Below, piece by piece: positions 48,394-59,308 of a DNA stretch of 64,000 nucleotides; the first letter of the stretch is position 1; each line of letters starts with the position of its first letter. The notes under the pieces were generated by a model, which was not told the DNA's origin, ran no database searches, and was given only the letters and a program-made list of their open reading frames with translations. The translations under genes were made by a program, and so were the position numbers. The DNA is taken from positions 1 through 64,000 of the forward strand of contig NZ_MEIO01000066.1 of the NCBI RefSeq assembly GCF_002777745.1. The letters run 5' to 3'. This DNA comes from Snodgrassella alvi (GTDB lineage: Bacteria; Pseudomonadota; Gammaproteobacteria; Burkholderiales; Neisseriaceae).

Positions 48394-48885
48394 TTATTGC
48401 AGCGGCTTCATATTCATCACTTCCATCAGGAAGTTGGTAAATGCCGGATTAGCCGGTTTCTTACGCATTACCGGCCAGCGCTGCTGCCAGCCAGCCAGCG
48501 CATTCTGAATATAAGCCTTGGACTGGGCTGTATCAATTGTACCTTGCTGGCTTTCTACAGCACTACGCAAATAAATGGCATACATATCATCGTCTACCAT
48601 GTTATGTCCAACCTGAGCTACACGAAACTGATCCAGCAGCTGCGCAGCCTGAACCTTAGTAATACTTCCCTGCGAAACCTGAAAGCTTAAACGGGTAGCT
48701 TCATCACGGATTCTGGCCACGTCAGACCAGTGACTGCTGGCCAAATGGTATTCAGCAGTTACCGCAGTTCCATCCACTACTTGTACCGGTTTTATTTCTT
48801 TCTTGCCATGTTTAGGCATATTCATAGATGAACAACCACCTAAAAAGGCTGCTACGACACATAATGCTAATGTTTTTTTCATCAT
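48394..48885 (-). CDS. Putative lipoprotein of unknown function
   Basis: This 163-residue protein begins MMKKTLALCVVAAFLGGCSS, a lipoprotein signal ending in the lipobox LGGC. The remaining domain is mostly helical and hydrophilic (for example RIRDEATRLSFQVSQGSITK and DDDMYAIYLRSAVESQQG). I do not recognise a family with a known role. I start at the ATG at 48885, directly before the signal peptide; the open frame continues 35 codons upstream but would spoil the signal. It is monocistronic with its own terminator. Confidence 0.82.
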   Translation of the reverse strand: MMKKTLALCVVAAFLGGCSSMNMPKHGKKEIKPVQVVDGTAVTAEYHLASSHWSDVARIRDEATRLSFQVSQGSITKVQAAQLLDQFRVAQVGHNMVDDDMYAIYLRSAVESQQGTIDTAQSKAYIQNALAGWQQRWPVMRKKPANPAFTNFLMEVMNMKPLQ

Positions 48886-48993
48886 TTGTTTACTCAACGT
48901 ATATTGCTTAAAACAAAAATAAAAGCCAGCTAGCTTGAGCGTGTGGCTGTACATATATTCGTAATAATTGTACCATAACCATGACTCCAAGAA

Positions 48994-49023
48994 AAAACCG
49001 AACCAGTTATCTGATTCGGTTTT
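48994..49023. terminator. cysK terminator
   Basis: AAAACCGAA (48994-49002) pairs with TTCGGTTTT (49015-49023). On the minus strand the hairpin is followed by further T. It lies just after cysK. Confidence 0.85.
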
Positions 49024-49046
49024 GTCCCATAAAATGAAATTTAAGC

Positions 49047-49979
49047 CTAAGCCAAATCGGCAAATAATGGTGTTGACAGATAACGTTCACCATAGGAAGG
49101 AATCAAAACCACAATCAGTTTGTTCTGGTTTTCCGGCTTTGCCGCCAACTGCAAGCCTGCCCACACTGCTGCACCAGAAGAAATACCGACCAAAATCCCT
49201 TCTTTCGATGCCATAGCACGTGCTGTATCAAAACATACATCATTGGGCACTTGAATGATTCCATCATAAATATGGGTATTCAGAATTTTAGGTACGAAAC
49301 CCGCGCCGATTCCCTGTATCGGATGAGGCCCCTTGCAACCACCAGACAATATTGCCGAAGCTTCCGGTTCTACTGCATAAACCTCCACATCAGGTTTCTT
49401 TTCCTTCAGAACTTCACCAACGCCGGTAATGGTGCCACCGGTACCTACCCCGGCGACAAAGATATCAACCTTGCCATCGGTATCATGCCATATTTCCTGT
49501 GCAGTAGTCTCACGGTGAATTTTAGGATTGGCAGGATTTTCAAACTGCTGCGGCATGAAATATTTTTCTGGGTCAGAATCCACAAAAGCTTGTGCACGGG
49601 CAATAGCACCAGACATTCCTTCTGCACCAGGCGTTAAAACCAGTTCGGCTCCGAATGCACGCAATAACATGCGCCGTTCTTTACTCATCGTTTCCGGCAT
49701 AGTGATTATCAGCTTATAGCCCCGAGCTGCACACACCATAGCCAACCCAATACCAGTATTACCGCTAGTGGGCTCCACAACTACAGTACCAGAATGAATT
49801 TTACCCGCCTTCTCCGCCGCATCAATCATACTGGCAGCAATTCTATCCTTAACACTGTTGCCCGGATTAAAAAATTCCAATTTGACCACCAGTTTGCCGG
49901 GCAAACCAGCACTTAAACGATTAAGTTTCACCAGCGGAGTGTTACCAATCAGGTCAGTAATGCTAGAGGCGATATTCAT
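49047..49979 (-). CDS. cysK: Cysteine synthase A
   Basis: CysK makes cysteine from O-acetylserine and sulfide with PLP. The lysine is in [15 protein letters not shown] and the substrate loop is [12 protein letters not shown]. The phosphate-binding [13 protein letters not shown] and C-terminal [10 protein letters not shown] are typical. At 310 residues it matches CysK rather than CysM. AAGGATAAAA precedes the ATG. Confidence 0.97.
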   Translation of the reverse strand: MNIASSITDLIGNTPLVKLNRLSAGLPGKLVVKLEFFNPGNSVKDRIAASMIDAAEKAGKIHSGTVVVEPTSGNTGIGLAMVCAARGYKLIITMPETMSKERRMLLRAFGAELVLTPGAEGMSGAIARAQAFVDSDPEKYFMPQQFENPANPKIHRETTAQEIWHDTDGKVDIFVAGVGTGGTITGVGEVLKEKKPDVEVYAVEPEASAILSGGCKGPHPIQGIGAGFVPKILNTHIYDGIIQVPNDVCFDTARAMASKEGILVGISSGAAVWAGLQLAAKPENQNKLIVVLIPSYGERYLSTPLFADLA

Positions 49980-50325
49980 TTTTTATCCTTCGTCATGAGA
50001 AACTGTTTTTATCATCATAGATTAAAACCAGAACCAGCCAAAATAATTTATCAGCGAGTTGATACAATTAATATTTATATAGGCTTTGAGCAGATTTTTA
50101 GCTTCGTATTAAAACCCTAATTTTATTAAGATTATTGCTCCAGAATGGAGTAACTTATTATAGCAGTAATACAAAGATTTATTCACATAACCTCACGCTG
50201 CAATTGATAGTTAATGCAATTATCATTTTATTAACTCTGTGATTACATCATTTTTGAGATTAAGTACCCATAAGAAAGACTACCTTTCGGTAGTCTTTCT
50301 ACAACAATACTATAAATACATTGTC
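49980..50325. other. AT-rich spacer between cysK and acnB
   Basis: This 346-base region contains the cysK promoter on one side and the acnB terminator (50273-50300) on the other. No coding frame or other structure was seen. Confidence 0.6.
50273..50300 (-). terminator. acnB terminator
   Basis: AGAAAGACTACC (50273-50284) pairs perfectly with GGTAGTCTTTCT (50289-50300) around TTTC. It lies about 25 bases after the acnB stop on the minus strand. Confidence 0.85.
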
Positions 50326-52911
50326 TTAAGCGTCAACTTTAGCCGCTACATCTACATAGTCTTGTATTTCATTGAAGTTCATATAGCGATAAATTTCAAT
50401 GCCTTTATCATTAATAATAGCAATATTTTCACGATATTCATCAATGTTTGGAATATGTCCCAATTTAGAACAGATTGCCGCCAGTTCAGCCGAACTTAGA
50501 TATACATTGGTATTTTTTCCCAAACGATTGGGGAAATTACGGGTGGAAGTGGAAACCACAGTTGAACCTTCTCGTGCCTGAGCCTGATTACCCATACACA
50601 AAGAACAGCCGGGCATCTCCATCCGCGCACCCACTCGCCCAAGAATACCATAATAGCCTTCATCCGAAAGTTCTTTGGCATCCATTTTGGTAGGTGGAGC
50701 TACCCACAGGCGTACTGGTAAGTCGGTTTTGCCATCAAGCAAAGCAGACGCTGCACGGTAATGGCCAATATTAGTCATACAAGAACCAATGAATACTTCA
50801 TCAATATGCGTACCGGCAACATCAGACAAGGTTTTCACATCATCTGGATCGTTAGGACAAGCTAAAATAGGTTCTTTGATTTCGTCCATATTGATGTCAA
50901 TAATGGCAGCGTATTCAGCATCAGCATCTGCCTCAAGTAATTTCGGTTCTGCAAGCCATTGCTCCATTTTCTGGATACGTCGCTGCAGGGTACGGGCATC
51001 CTCATAACCATCAGCAATCATATTTTTCAGCAACACAATATTGGATTTCAAATATTCTGCAATGGGTTCTTTGTGCAGTTTTACAGTACAACCAGCGGCA
51101 GAACGCTCAGCAGAAGCATCAGTAAGCTCGAATGCCTGCTCTACTTTTAAATCCGGCAAACCCTCGATTTCGAGAATACGGCCGGAGAAAATATTCTTTT
51201 TACCGGCCTTGGCTACGGTCAGCAAGCCCTCTTTAATGGCTTGCAAGGGAATAGCATTAACTAAATCACGCAAGGTGATACCCGGTTGCATAGTGCCAGA
51301 GAAGCGTACCAGTACAGATTCAGGCATATCCAGCGGCATGACACCAGTGGCCGCTGCAAAGGCTACCAAACCAGAACCAGCCGGGAATGAAATACCCAGC
51401 GGGAAACGGGTATGTGAATCACCGCCGGTACCTACCATATCCGGCAATAACATACGGTTTAACCATGAGTGAATAATACCGTCACCCGGACGCAGGGCAA
51501 CTCCCCCGCGTGAGGACATAAATACCGGTAATTCCTTATGGGTTTTTACGTCCACAGGCTTTGGATAGGCTGCCGTATGACAGAAGGACTGCATCACTAG
51601 ATCAGCACTGAAACCCAGACAGGCAAGATCTTTAAGTTCGTCCCGAGTCATCGGGCCTGTCGTGTCTTGTGAACCAACCGTAGTCATGCGTGGTTCACAA
51701 TAAGTGCCCGGCCTGATACCTTGTCCTTCTGGCAAACCACAGGCGCGGCCAACCATTTTCTGTGCCAGAGTAAAACCTGCTGTACTCGGTGCCGGAGATT
51801 GTGGCAAACGGAAGACTTTTGAGTGTTCCAGACTCAAGGCATCACGAGCTTTCGCAGTTAAGCTGCGACCTATAATCAGATTAATACGACCACCAGCCTG
51901 AACTTCGTCAAGAATGACCTGAGATTTCAGTTCAAATTCGGCAACGGTTTCGCCGTTTTTAATAATTTTGCCCTCATACGGCAAAATATCAACCACATCA
52001 CCCATTTCCAGTTTTGATACATCAACTTCAATAGGTAACGCCCCTGAATCTTCCTGAGTATTGAAAAAGATTGGCGCAATTTTGCCACCAAGACACACAC
52101 CACCAAAGCGTTTATTTGGTACATAAGGAATATCCTGCCCAGTATGCCAGATTACCGAATTGGTAGCTGATTTACGTGAAGAACCAGTACCAACCACATC
52201 ACCAACATACGCAACCAGATTACCCTTGGCTTTCAGTTCAGCCAGTTGTTTAATTGGTCCAACTTCACCTGATTTATCCGGATGAATACCTTCACGCGGA
52301 TTTTTCAGCATAGCCAGAGCATGTAAAGGAATATCCGGGCGACTCCATGCATCTGGTGCCGGAGATAAATCATCGGTATTGGTTTCACCAGTTACTTTGA
52401 ATACAGTGACAGTAATTTTTTCCGGTACTTTTTCGCGGGTTGTGAACCACTCAGCATTTGCCCAGGATTCAATCACTTCACGCGCATACTTATTACCGGC
52501 ACGCATTTTTTCTTCCACATCATGGAACGCATCAAACATCAGCAAAGTATGTTTTAAAGCATTGGCGGCCGTAGCAGCCAGCTCTTCATTGTCCAGAAAC
52601 TCTATTAGCGGCTGTACGTTGTAGCCTCCCAACATTGTGCCAAGCAGTTCTACTGCAAATGTGGGTGTAATTAAAGGACTGCTAACTGTTTTTTCAGCAA
52701 TGGCACCTAGAAAAGAAGCCTTGACCTTAGAAGCATCATCCACGCCAGGTGGAACACGATGTGACAGTAAATCAACCAGAAACGCTTCTTCCCCCTTAGG
52801 AGGATTTTTCAGTAATTCAACCAACTCTTCTGTTTGCTTCGCTGTCAACGGCAAAGGTGGAATACCCAGTGCTTCACGTTCAGCGGCGGCTGCGCGATAG
52901 GCTTCTAACAT
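50326..52911 (-). CDS. acnB: Aconitate hydratase B
   Basis: AcnB interconverts citrate and isocitrate in the TCA cycle using a 4Fe-4S cluster. It has the AcnB layout: an N-terminal HEAT-like domain ([20 protein letters not shown]), the swivel domain and the three barrel domains. Cluster cysteines lie in [15 protein letters not shown] and [14 protein letters not shown]. The 861 residues match E. coli AcnB (865). AAGGACG precedes the ATG. In E. coli the apo-protein also binds mRNA; this cannot be seen here. Confidence 0.98.
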   Translation of the reverse strand: MLEAYRAAAAEREALGIPPLPLTAKQTEELVELLKNPPKGEEAFLVDLLSHRVPPGVDDASKVKASFLGAIAEKTVSSPLITPTFAVELLGTMLGGYNVQPLIEFLDNEELAATAANALKHTLLMFDAFHDVEEKMRAGNKYAREVIESWANAEWFTTREKVPEKITVTVFKVTGETNTDDLSPAPDAWSRPDIPLHALAMLKNPREGIHPDKSGEVGPIKQLAELKAKGNLVAYVGDVVGTGSSRKSATNSVIWHTGQDIPYVPNKRFGGVCLGGKIAPIFFNTQEDSGALPIEVDVSKLEMGDVVDILPYEGKIIKNGETVAEFELKSQVILDEVQAGGRINLIIGRSLTAKARDALSLEHSKVFRLPQSPAPSTAGFTLAQKMVGRACGLPEGQGIRPGTYCEPRMTTVGSQDTTGPMTRDELKDLACLGFSADLVMQSFCHTAAYPKPVDVKTHKELPVFMSSRGGVALRPGDGIIHSWLNRMLLPDMVGTGGDSHTRFPLGISFPAGSGLVAFAAATGVMPLDMPESVLVRFSGTMQPGITLRDLVNAIPLQAIKEGLLTVAKAGKKNIFSGRILEIEGLPDLKVEQAFELTDASAERSAAGCTVKLHKEPIAEYLKSNIVLLKNMIADGYEDARTLQRRIQKMEQWLAEPKLLEADADAEYAAIIDINMDEIKEPILACPNDPDDVKTLSDVAGTHIDEVFIGSCMTNIGHYRAASALLDGKTDLPVRLWVAPPTKMDAKELSDEGYYGILGRVGARMEMPGCSLCMGNQAQAREGSTVVSTSTRNFPNRLGKNTNVYLSSAELAAICSKLGHIPNIDEYRENIAIINDKGIEIYRYMNFNEIQDYVDVAAKVDA

Positions 52912-53070
52912 CTTGAACGTCCTTAATGTAATGGTTTTTTAAATTTTTCTTGTAAATTTGTTATGCATTACTAATGCAATGATATGAATGATAACCGAAA
53001 ACACGGGCGATTGAAACAATTTGTAGTCTGATGTAGTCAGGATTAGGAAATGTAAAATAATAAAATAAAA

Positions 53071-53089
53071 GCAGCCTGTATCAGGCTGC
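53071..53089 (-). terminator. Terminator of the M48 peptidase gene
   Basis: GCAGCCTG (53071-53078) pairs with CAGGCTGC (53082-53089) around TAT. On the minus strand it is followed by TTTTATTTTATTATTTT. The plus-strand sequence AAGCAGCCTGTA resembles a described Neisseriaceae uptake-sequence variant. Confidence 0.8.
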
Positions 53090-53160
53090 CATACAAATAT
53101 AAAAAATGAATTTAAAACATTTAATCAGCACATGCCATGTATTTATACTGATTCAGTTTT

Positions 53161-54051
53161 TTAGGAACGGTTTTTCTTTTTATCTGTTCCTTTGCGAACA
53201 TTATTGGCCCCCTGAACATTTTTGGCTTTAGCAGCCTGAGTTTTATTATTCAGTTTGGCTTGCTCATAAACAGGTAACACTTCAGGTAACATTTTTTTCA
53301 GTGCCGCAATGCGTGCGTCGTTACTCGGATGGGTGGAAATTAGGCTTGTACCACTATTATTGCCAAAAACCTTATTCATTTTTTGCCATACTGTAACAGC
53401 CGCATTTGGGTCATAACCTGCCTGTGCCATTAATTGCAAGCCACCAGCATCGGCTTTATTTTCCTGATGACGTGAAAAAGGCAAGGTCAGACCATACTGA
53501 TTTAATATATCTTTATATAATCCCATATTGTTAGGATTGGCACCTGTTTTTGACTGCAACGCAGCACTGCCCAGTTCAAGAGCAGTACTGGTAAGGATTT
53601 GCTGTCCTGCGGCTTTTTTACTGTGTTCCTGAAGAGCATGAGTCATCTCATGGCCCACAATCGCTGCGATTTCATCATCGCTAAGATTCAGACGCTCAAC
53701 AATACCAGTATAAACCACCATTTTGCCACCCGGCATGGCAAAAGCATTGGGTTCATTACTGCGAATCACATTAAGCTGCCAGTCAAATGGCACACCTGTC
53801 TGATTGGCAGCATTGGCATACGGTACCAGACGCTGAAATACTGTGCGCACCCGTTTAGCTACAGGTGTATTGGTTTCAATTACACCTTCAGCCTTAGCCT
53901 GCCCCATCATTTTAGTATAGCTTTTAGCCGCACTGGCATTCAGCGTTTGTGTATCATAACCCATTACATCAGCCACCTGAGCACAACCGCCCAACGCGAT
54001 ATAAAGTGCTGAAAGAGTTATTAATTTTAGTTTCCGCCTGATTGAATACAT
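53161..54051 (-). CDS. M48-family metallopeptidase lipoprotein (LoiP/BepA-like)
   Basis: This 296-residue protein begins with a lipoprotein signal (ITLSALYIALGGC). It contains the zinc-protease motif VGHEMTHALQEHS, with the third ligand region RHQENKADAGGLQLMAQAGYD. The motif STHPSNDARIAAL near the C-terminus is typical of this M48C group. Such proteases sit at the outer membrane and clear misassembled proteins. The basic C-terminal tail is unremarkable. It is monocistronic and divergent from trkA. Confidence 0.92.
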   Translation of the reverse strand: MYSIRRKLKLITLSALYIALGGCAQVADVMGYDTQTLNASAAKSYTKMMGQAKAEGVIETNTPVAKRVRTVFQRLVPYANAANQTGVPFDWQLNVIRSNEPNAFAMPGGKMVVYTGIVERLNLSDDEIAAIVGHEMTHALQEHSKKAAGQQILTSTALELGSAALQSKTGANPNNMGLYKDILNQYGLTLPFSRHQENKADAGGLQLMAQAGYDPNAAVTVWQKMNKVFGNNSGTSLISTHPSNDARIAALKKMLPEVLPVYEQAKLNNKTQAAKAKNVQGANNVRKGTDKKKNRS

Positions 54052-54366
54052 AATTTATCCATTATTAAGCAACAAATTAAAAAATGATCAATTTTAATTA
54101 TTTTACATTTAAGTATAAATGTAAAATATTATTTTATTATATTGTATTATTTTAATTTATTAACACAAATTTTAACAAAATAGAAATATTTCAGTTAACT
54201 GAAATTCAGCTATCTAAATATTATGACACTAGTTAAACTATATAAACATTTAATATATACATAAAATAGTAAATATATAATTGTGTAGCGGTTTTACACC
54301 AATATTTGCACCAGCTGGCACACAGGCTACAATGCTGGTGATTATCACTCGGGTGATGTAAATAAC
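54052..54366. other. Divergent promoter region between the M48 gene and trkA
   Basis: This 315-base, strongly AT-rich stretch must hold promoters for both flanking genes. No coding frame was found. No single promoter could be fixed with confidence. Confidence 0.55.
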
Positions 54367-55764
54367 GTGAAAATATTGATTCTCGGCTGTGGACAGGTAG
54401 GCTCAACCATCGCCAGCAATTTGGCCAGAATGACCAATAATGATGTCACCATTATTGATATCAATGAGGGTGCCTTACAGAAAATCAATCAGCGTCTAGA
54501 TGTACAAACTATTGTAGGTAATGGCGCCTGGCCTTCTGTACTGTCTGCTGCTGGCGCTCAAGACGCAGACATGATTCTTGCATTAACCCAGAGCGATGAA
54601 ACCAATATGGCAGCCTGCCGCATTGCCTATGCCTTATTCAATACCCCAAACCGCATTGCTCGGGTACGTTACAGTGATTTTGTTGAGTTTGAAACTGGTA
54701 ACAATGATTACAAAACCAGTCTGGACTTATTCAATATCACCGAAGCTATCAGCCCCGAGCAGTTGGTAACTGAGCAAATTTCCAATCTGTTGCTGCATTC
54801 CAGCGCCCTGCAAATTCTGCGTTTTGCGCACGATAAAATTCGTTTGCTGGTAATCCGTGCTCAAAATGGAGGCATGTTAATTAATCAGCCCATCAGCGCC
54901 CTCAAACAGCATCTGGAAGAAGGCGTGGATTGTCAAATTTGTGCGATTTATCGAAATAATCGCCTGCTAGTACCCACCGGCAGTACTGTATTGCTGGAAG
55001 ATGATGAAGTTTTTGTTCTAACACCTACTATACATCTTGAAGATATCATGCGCGAACTGCGGCCGATTAATAAACGCACCCGCCGAATTATGATTGCCGG
55101 CGGCGGGAATATTGGCTATCGCGTAGCTAAACAGTTGGAAACACGTCTGGATATCAAAATTATCGAGCGTAGAGAAAACCGTGCTGAATGGCTGGCAGAA
55201 AACCTCAACAATACACTTGTACTGGTGGGCAATGCTTCGGATGAAAGCCTGCTGGAAAATGAATATATTGATGAAATTGATGTTTTCTGCGCACTTACCA
55301 ATGATGATGAAAATAATATTATGTCTGCAATGCTGGCTAAAAACCTTGGAGCCAAGCGGGTAATGGCGATTATCAATCGTTCAAGTTACGTTGATTTATT
55401 ACAGGGAAGTGCCATCGATATCGTGATATCTCCGCATTTAATTACCATTGGCTCAATTTTGACGCATGTTCATCTGGGCGATATTATGGCAGTTTATCCA
55501 TTGCGCCGTGGTTCAGCGGAAGCAATTGAAGTAGTTCTGCATGGCGATCGCCATACTTCCAAGCTAATAGGACGTACTATGTCGCAGCTACGCCTGCCGG
55601 GTGGCTGTTACTTTGGCGCAGTGGTGAGAGGTGAGAAAATTATTATGTATCACCATGATACAGTTCTTGAAGATGGAGACCATGTTATATTTTTTGTGGC
55701 TCGGCGCAGAGCTGTTCAGGATCTGGAAAAAATGATTCAGGTCAAACTGGGCTTTTTTGCTTAA
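54367..55764 (+). CDS. trkA: Trk system potassium uptake protein TrkA
   Basis: TrkA is the cytoplasmic NAD-binding regulator of the TrkH potassium channel. The 465-residue protein has two RCK modules, each beginning with a Rossmann motif: ILILGCGQVGSTIASNLA at residue 2 and IMIAGGGNIGYRVAKQLE in the second half. Each module ends with a TrkA-C domain. The start codon is GTG at 54367, with no strong ribosome-binding site. trkH follows after 12 bases, so they form an operon. Confidence 0.97.
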   Translation: MKILILGCGQVGSTIASNLARMTNNDVTIIDINEGALQKINQRLDVQTIVGNGAWPSVLSAAGAQDADMILALTQSDETNMAACRIAYALFNTPNRIARVRYSDFVEFETGNNDYKTSLDLFNITEAISPEQLVTEQISNLLLHSSALQILRFAHDKIRLLVIRAQNGGMLINQPISALKQHLEEGVDCQICAIYRNNRLLVPTGSTVLLEDDEVFVLTPTIHLEDIMRELRPINKRTRRIMIAGGGNIGYRVAKQLETRLDIKIIERRENRAEWLAENLNNTLVLVGNASDESLLENEYIDEIDVFCALTNDDENNIMSAMLAKNLGAKRVMAIINRSSYVDLLQGSAIDIVISPHLITIGSILTHVHLGDIMAVYPLRRGSAEAIEVVLHGDRHTSKLIGRTMSQLRLPGGCYFGAVVRGEKIIMYHHDTVLEDGDHVIFFVARRRAVQDLEKMIQVKLGFFA

Positions 55765-55776
55765 GGCAGCATCATT

Positions 55777-57282
55777 ATGAGCCACTTTACCAACCGTTTT
55801 GCTTTACATCACAAGGAATCAAGTTTTATCAACAAAATTGCGCCAACTGCGCATATTGTGGCTAAAACCGGTTTTCTGTTTTCCTTGCTGCTACTGGCGC
55901 CAACGGTGGTCTCTTTACTGTACATGGATCATGTATTTCCTGCTTTCGCCTTTACCGCAGGCATCAGCATGAGTGTATGCGCAGTTACTTGGTTACTGAC
56001 CATGCGTTATAACCGTGAACTGCGTCCGCGTGATGGCTATACACTGGTATTCATGTTATGGATTGGCTTTGCTCTGATTGCTTGTCTGCCGTTTTACATT
56101 TACTTGCCCGGCCTAGGTTTTACCAATGCCTATTTTGAATCCATATCCGGCCTGACAACTACTGGCGCCACCATCATCACCAGTTTAGATACACTGGCAC
56201 CATCATTAAACTTCTGGCGCCATATGCTCAACTGGTTGGGGGGCATGGGCATTATTGTACTGGCAGTGGCGGTGATGCCGATGCTGGGGGTGGGCGGAAC
56301 ACAGTTATTCAAGGCAGAAATACCGGGAGTGAATAAAGACAGCAAAATGGCTCCGCGTATTTCAGAAACAGCCAAACGTTTATGGAGTGTGTATGTACTG
56401 TTTACCGCAATAACATTATTGGCACTTCGTTTAGCTGGAATGAGCTGGTTTGATGCGGTATGTCATGCCATGTCGGCTTTCTCACTTGGTGGCTTTTCTA
56501 CTCACGATAATAGCATTTCCTATTTCAACTCTGTTTCGATTGAAACTATTCTCAGTATTGCCACTCTTCTGGGTGCAATAAATTTCAGCAATCACTTTAA
56601 CGCTTTACAAAAACGATCACTGCGCTATTACTGGCGCGACGAAGAAGTCAGGGTATTGCTGTGTGTACTGTTTTTCAGTATTCTGGGCATTAGCTTGTAT
56701 TTGTGGTGGCACAGCTTTTATTCATTTGCCGAAGCATTTCGCTATGCTAGTTTTAATCTGATTTCAATCGGTCTGGCAAACGGTTACTCTAATACTGATT
56801 TTGCCAAATGGCCTTTAATAGCCTCATTATGGATGTTTTTTCTATCAAACATTCTTTCTAATGGGGGGTCTGCCGGTGGCGGTATTAAAACCGTACGCGC
56901 CATTGTACTGTTCAAATTCAGCCTGCGTGAAATGCTTTTAATGTTACACCCCAATGCAGTGAGCATGGTAAAAATCAACGGCAGCAATATTCCCGACCGG
57001 CGTGCGCTCACTGTAATGGCCTTTGTATTTGTCTACGTGATCACCATCATTTTATTCAGCTTTGCTCTGATGATAAGCGGGCTGGATTTTCTGTCTGCAC
57101 TTACAGCGGCAATTAGCTGTATCACCAATGCAGGCCCTGGGCTAGGTACGGTTGGCCCGACAAATAATTTTGCTTTCCTCTCAGACATACAAAAGTGGTT
57201 ATGCATCATCATCATGCTACTTGGACGTCTGGAAATATTTACTGTTTTCATCCTCTTTACACCAGCCTACTGGAAAAAATAA
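55777..57282 (+). CDS. trkH: Trk system potassium uptake channel TrkH/TrkG
   Basis: This 501-residue inner-membrane protein forms the potassium pathway of the Trk system. Four filter-like repeats are visible, centred on SGLTTTGATII, SAFSLGGFSTHDN, ISIGLANGYSN and TNAGPGLGTVG. The TMI motif NWLGGMGIIVLAVAVMPMLG is typical. It follows trkA closely and is expressed with it. Length matches the family (about 480-500). Confidence 0.96.
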   Translation: MSHFTNRFALHHKESSFINKIAPTAHIVAKTGFLFSLLLLAPTVVSLLYMDHVFPAFAFTAGISMSVCAVTWLLTMRYNRELRPRDGYTLVFMLWIGFALIACLPFYIYLPGLGFTNAYFESISGLTTTGATIITSLDTLAPSLNFWRHMLNWLGGMGIIVLAVAVMPMLGVGGTQLFKAEIPGVNKDSKMAPRISETAKRLWSVYVLFTAITLLALRLAGMSWFDAVCHAMSAFSLGGFSTHDNSISYFNSVSIETILSIATLLGAINFSNHFNALQKRSLRYYWRDEEVRVLLCVLFFSILGISLYLWWHSFYSFAEAFRYASFNLISIGLANGYSNTDFAKWPLIASLWMFFLSNILSNGGSAGGGIKTVRAIVLFKFSLREMLLMLHPNAVSMVKINGSNIPDRRALTVMAFVFVYVITIILFSFALMISGLDFLSALTAAISCITNAGPGLGTVGPTNNFAFLSDIQKWLCIIIMLLGRLEIFTVFILFTPAYWKK

Positions 57283-57290
57283 ATTACATT

Positions 57291-59201
57291 ATGAGAAAAA
57301 TTGAAGGAAAAAAATTAATTAAACATCTAACGATGTTGAGATCAAAATTATCTATTCAACAGCATCATCTGATTTCAGGTGCCCTACTGCTGATAACAGC
57401 ATGCAGTAATCAACATGAAGTAGCCCTACAGCCAATTAATAAGAATACAGGCAATACTATTTTGCCAGGCACTCAGGCTACAGAAACCCCAGATAAAATT
57501 ATCGACAGTTTCCAGCAATATCAGAACGCTCTTAAAGCAGCAAAGAATGGAGACGATGTTCTGCCGGCACAATTTCTTGTTCAGCAGCCAACCAGTGCAA
57601 TGAGTACCAGCATCCGCAATATCTGGTTACAGCAGTTAGGTAAACGCGGGAACTGGAATGTATTTGACCAGCAATACGCCCTACTAGACAAGAATTCTCA
57701 AGATCAGGAAACACGCTGCTACGCCGCATTGGCAGGCATAGACAATGATTCAGACTTACTTGCTAGCTTGAGCATGGAAACAGGCAATCTTCCGCAAGGC
57801 TGTAATCGCTGGTTGGAACAGGCCGCAGCTCGCCAGCAAATCAGTGCGCAAAATGGCTGGCGGCGTGTACGCTACTTATTAGCGCAGAATCAAATTACCA
57901 ATGCGCGCAATCTGGCTCAGGCATTGGGAAGCCCCTTACCCGACTCACTTGGCAGCAGCACGGGTGGTAGTCAGGGAGCACAGGAAGCATTACTGTATCA
58001 GGTGATTAAGAAAGAAAACCGCAGTAAAGACAGCGCGGCAACTACTTTACAGCAGTTATCTGCAAGTTTAACAAAAGAACAAACCGGTTTTGGCTGGGCA
58101 CAACTGGGTCTGGCACAGGCTTATAACCTCAATGCCGTCAATGCGCTAAATTATTTTGATCGTGCCGAACCAACACAGATGAATAATGAAATGTGGGAAT
58201 GGTATGCCCGATCAGCACTGCGTTTACAGCGCTGGCAAAAACTCAGCAATATTATTCACAGCATGCCACCGGCACTCCGACAACAAGTTACATGGCAATA
58301 CTGGCTGGCACGCAGTTATCGTGCCCTCGGACAAAACAGCCAAGCTCAGAATATATTCGAGCAGACAGCACAACGAGGACACAACTTTTACTCTCTGCTG
58401 GCGAAAGAGGCATTAGGCAGAAAGGCAAATACCCAGAGCACTGTAGCCAAAAGCAGCCAGCCGGTACAAAGTAAAATAGCAGCGGACGGGAATATTTACC
58501 GCGCTTTAACCCTGTTTAAGACTGCACAGTCAGAGAACAACTGGCTAATGCGTCGTCAGGCACAACAGGAATGGCGCTATGCCACACGCAACTACAACGA
58601 TGATACGCAGATTGCCGCTGCAACATTGGCGGAAAGCAATGGCTTTTATGAGATGGGCATTTATAGTGCAGACAAAGCCGATAATCAACTAAACTATGAA
58701 CTGCGCTATCCTGCACCATTCAAGGAATTAACTGTTCCACTTGCCCAGCAAGCTGGCATCGATCCGGCTTGGGTTTATGGCTTAATTCGGCAGGAAAGCC
58801 GCTTTATGATAGGCGTTCGTTCAAATGTCGGTGCTACCGGCCTGATGCAGGTTATGCCCGCTACTGCCCGTGATATAGCCAAACGGCTGGGTATGGACAG
58901 CAACGAGCTGTATACCATGCGCGGAAACATCCGCATGGGTACATGGTATATGAGCAATGTACGCAAACAGTTTGCCGATGAAGTATTGGCTACAGCTGGT
59001 TACAATGCCGGCCCAGGTCGCGCCCGACGCTGGCAGGCAAATATCCCGCTGGAAGGAGCTATTTACGCCGAAACCATCCCCTTTGATGAAACTCGCACCT
59101 ATGTCAAAAACGTAATGGCCAATACTACCTATTATGCCAATCTTTTTGGAGAGCCCCGAACCACACTAACAGAACGTATGGGTACAGTGCCTGCGCGCTA
59201 A
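57291..59201 (+). CDS. slt: Soluble lytic murein transglycosylase (Slt70-like)
   Basis: This enzyme cleaves peptidoglycan between MurNAc and GlcNAc, releasing anhydro-muropeptides. A signal ending in LLITAC looks like a lipobox, so it may be a lipoprotein. A long helical superhelix (U and L domains) follows, and the C-terminal SLT domain has the catalytic Glu in LIRQESRFM, then VGATGLMQVMPATA, NIRMGTWYM and ATAGYNAGPGRA. The start is uncertain: ATG at 57291 (636 residues) or 57333, the latter giving a shorter signal. A frame into trkH is not used. Confidence 0.92.
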   Translation: MRKIEGKKLIKHLTMLRSKLSIQQHHLISGALLLITACSNQHEVALQPINKNTGNTILPGTQATETPDKIIDSFQQYQNALKAAKNGDDVLPAQFLVQQPTSAMSTSIRNIWLQQLGKRGNWNVFDQQYALLDKNSQDQETRCYAALAGIDNDSDLLASLSMETGNLPQGCNRWLEQAAARQQISAQNGWRRVRYLLAQNQITNARNLAQALGSPLPDSLGSSTGGSQGAQEALLYQVIKKENRSKDSAATTLQQLSASLTKEQTGFGWAQLGLAQAYNLNAVNALNYFDRAEPTQMNNEMWEWYARSALRLQRWQKLSNIIHSMPPALRQQVTWQYWLARSYRALGQNSQAQNIFEQTAQRGHNFYSLLAKEALGRKANTQSTVAKSSQPVQSKIAADGNIYRALTLFKTAQSENNWLMRRQAQQEWRYATRNYNDDTQIAAATLAESNGFYEMGIYSADKADNQLNYELRYPAPFKELTVPLAQQAGIDPAWVYGLIRQESRFMIGVRSNVGATGLMQVMPATARDIAKRLGMDSNELYTMRGNIRMGTWYMSNVRKQFADEVLATAGYNAGPGRARRWQANIPLEGAIYAETIPFDETRTYVKNVMANTTYYANLFGEPRTTLTERMGTVPAR

Positions 59202-59308
59202 ATGCTTTACCGGTATCGGCCTTGCCTTGGTTAACCTGAGCTAACTTTCGACTACTATATATCGCACAATTTACATGCATATTACTCAACCATTATTGAA
59301 AGCACATT

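Noticed and set aside
50239-50499. 86-codon plus-strand frame
   Set aside because: It runs through the acnB terminator and into acnB antisense; no family features.
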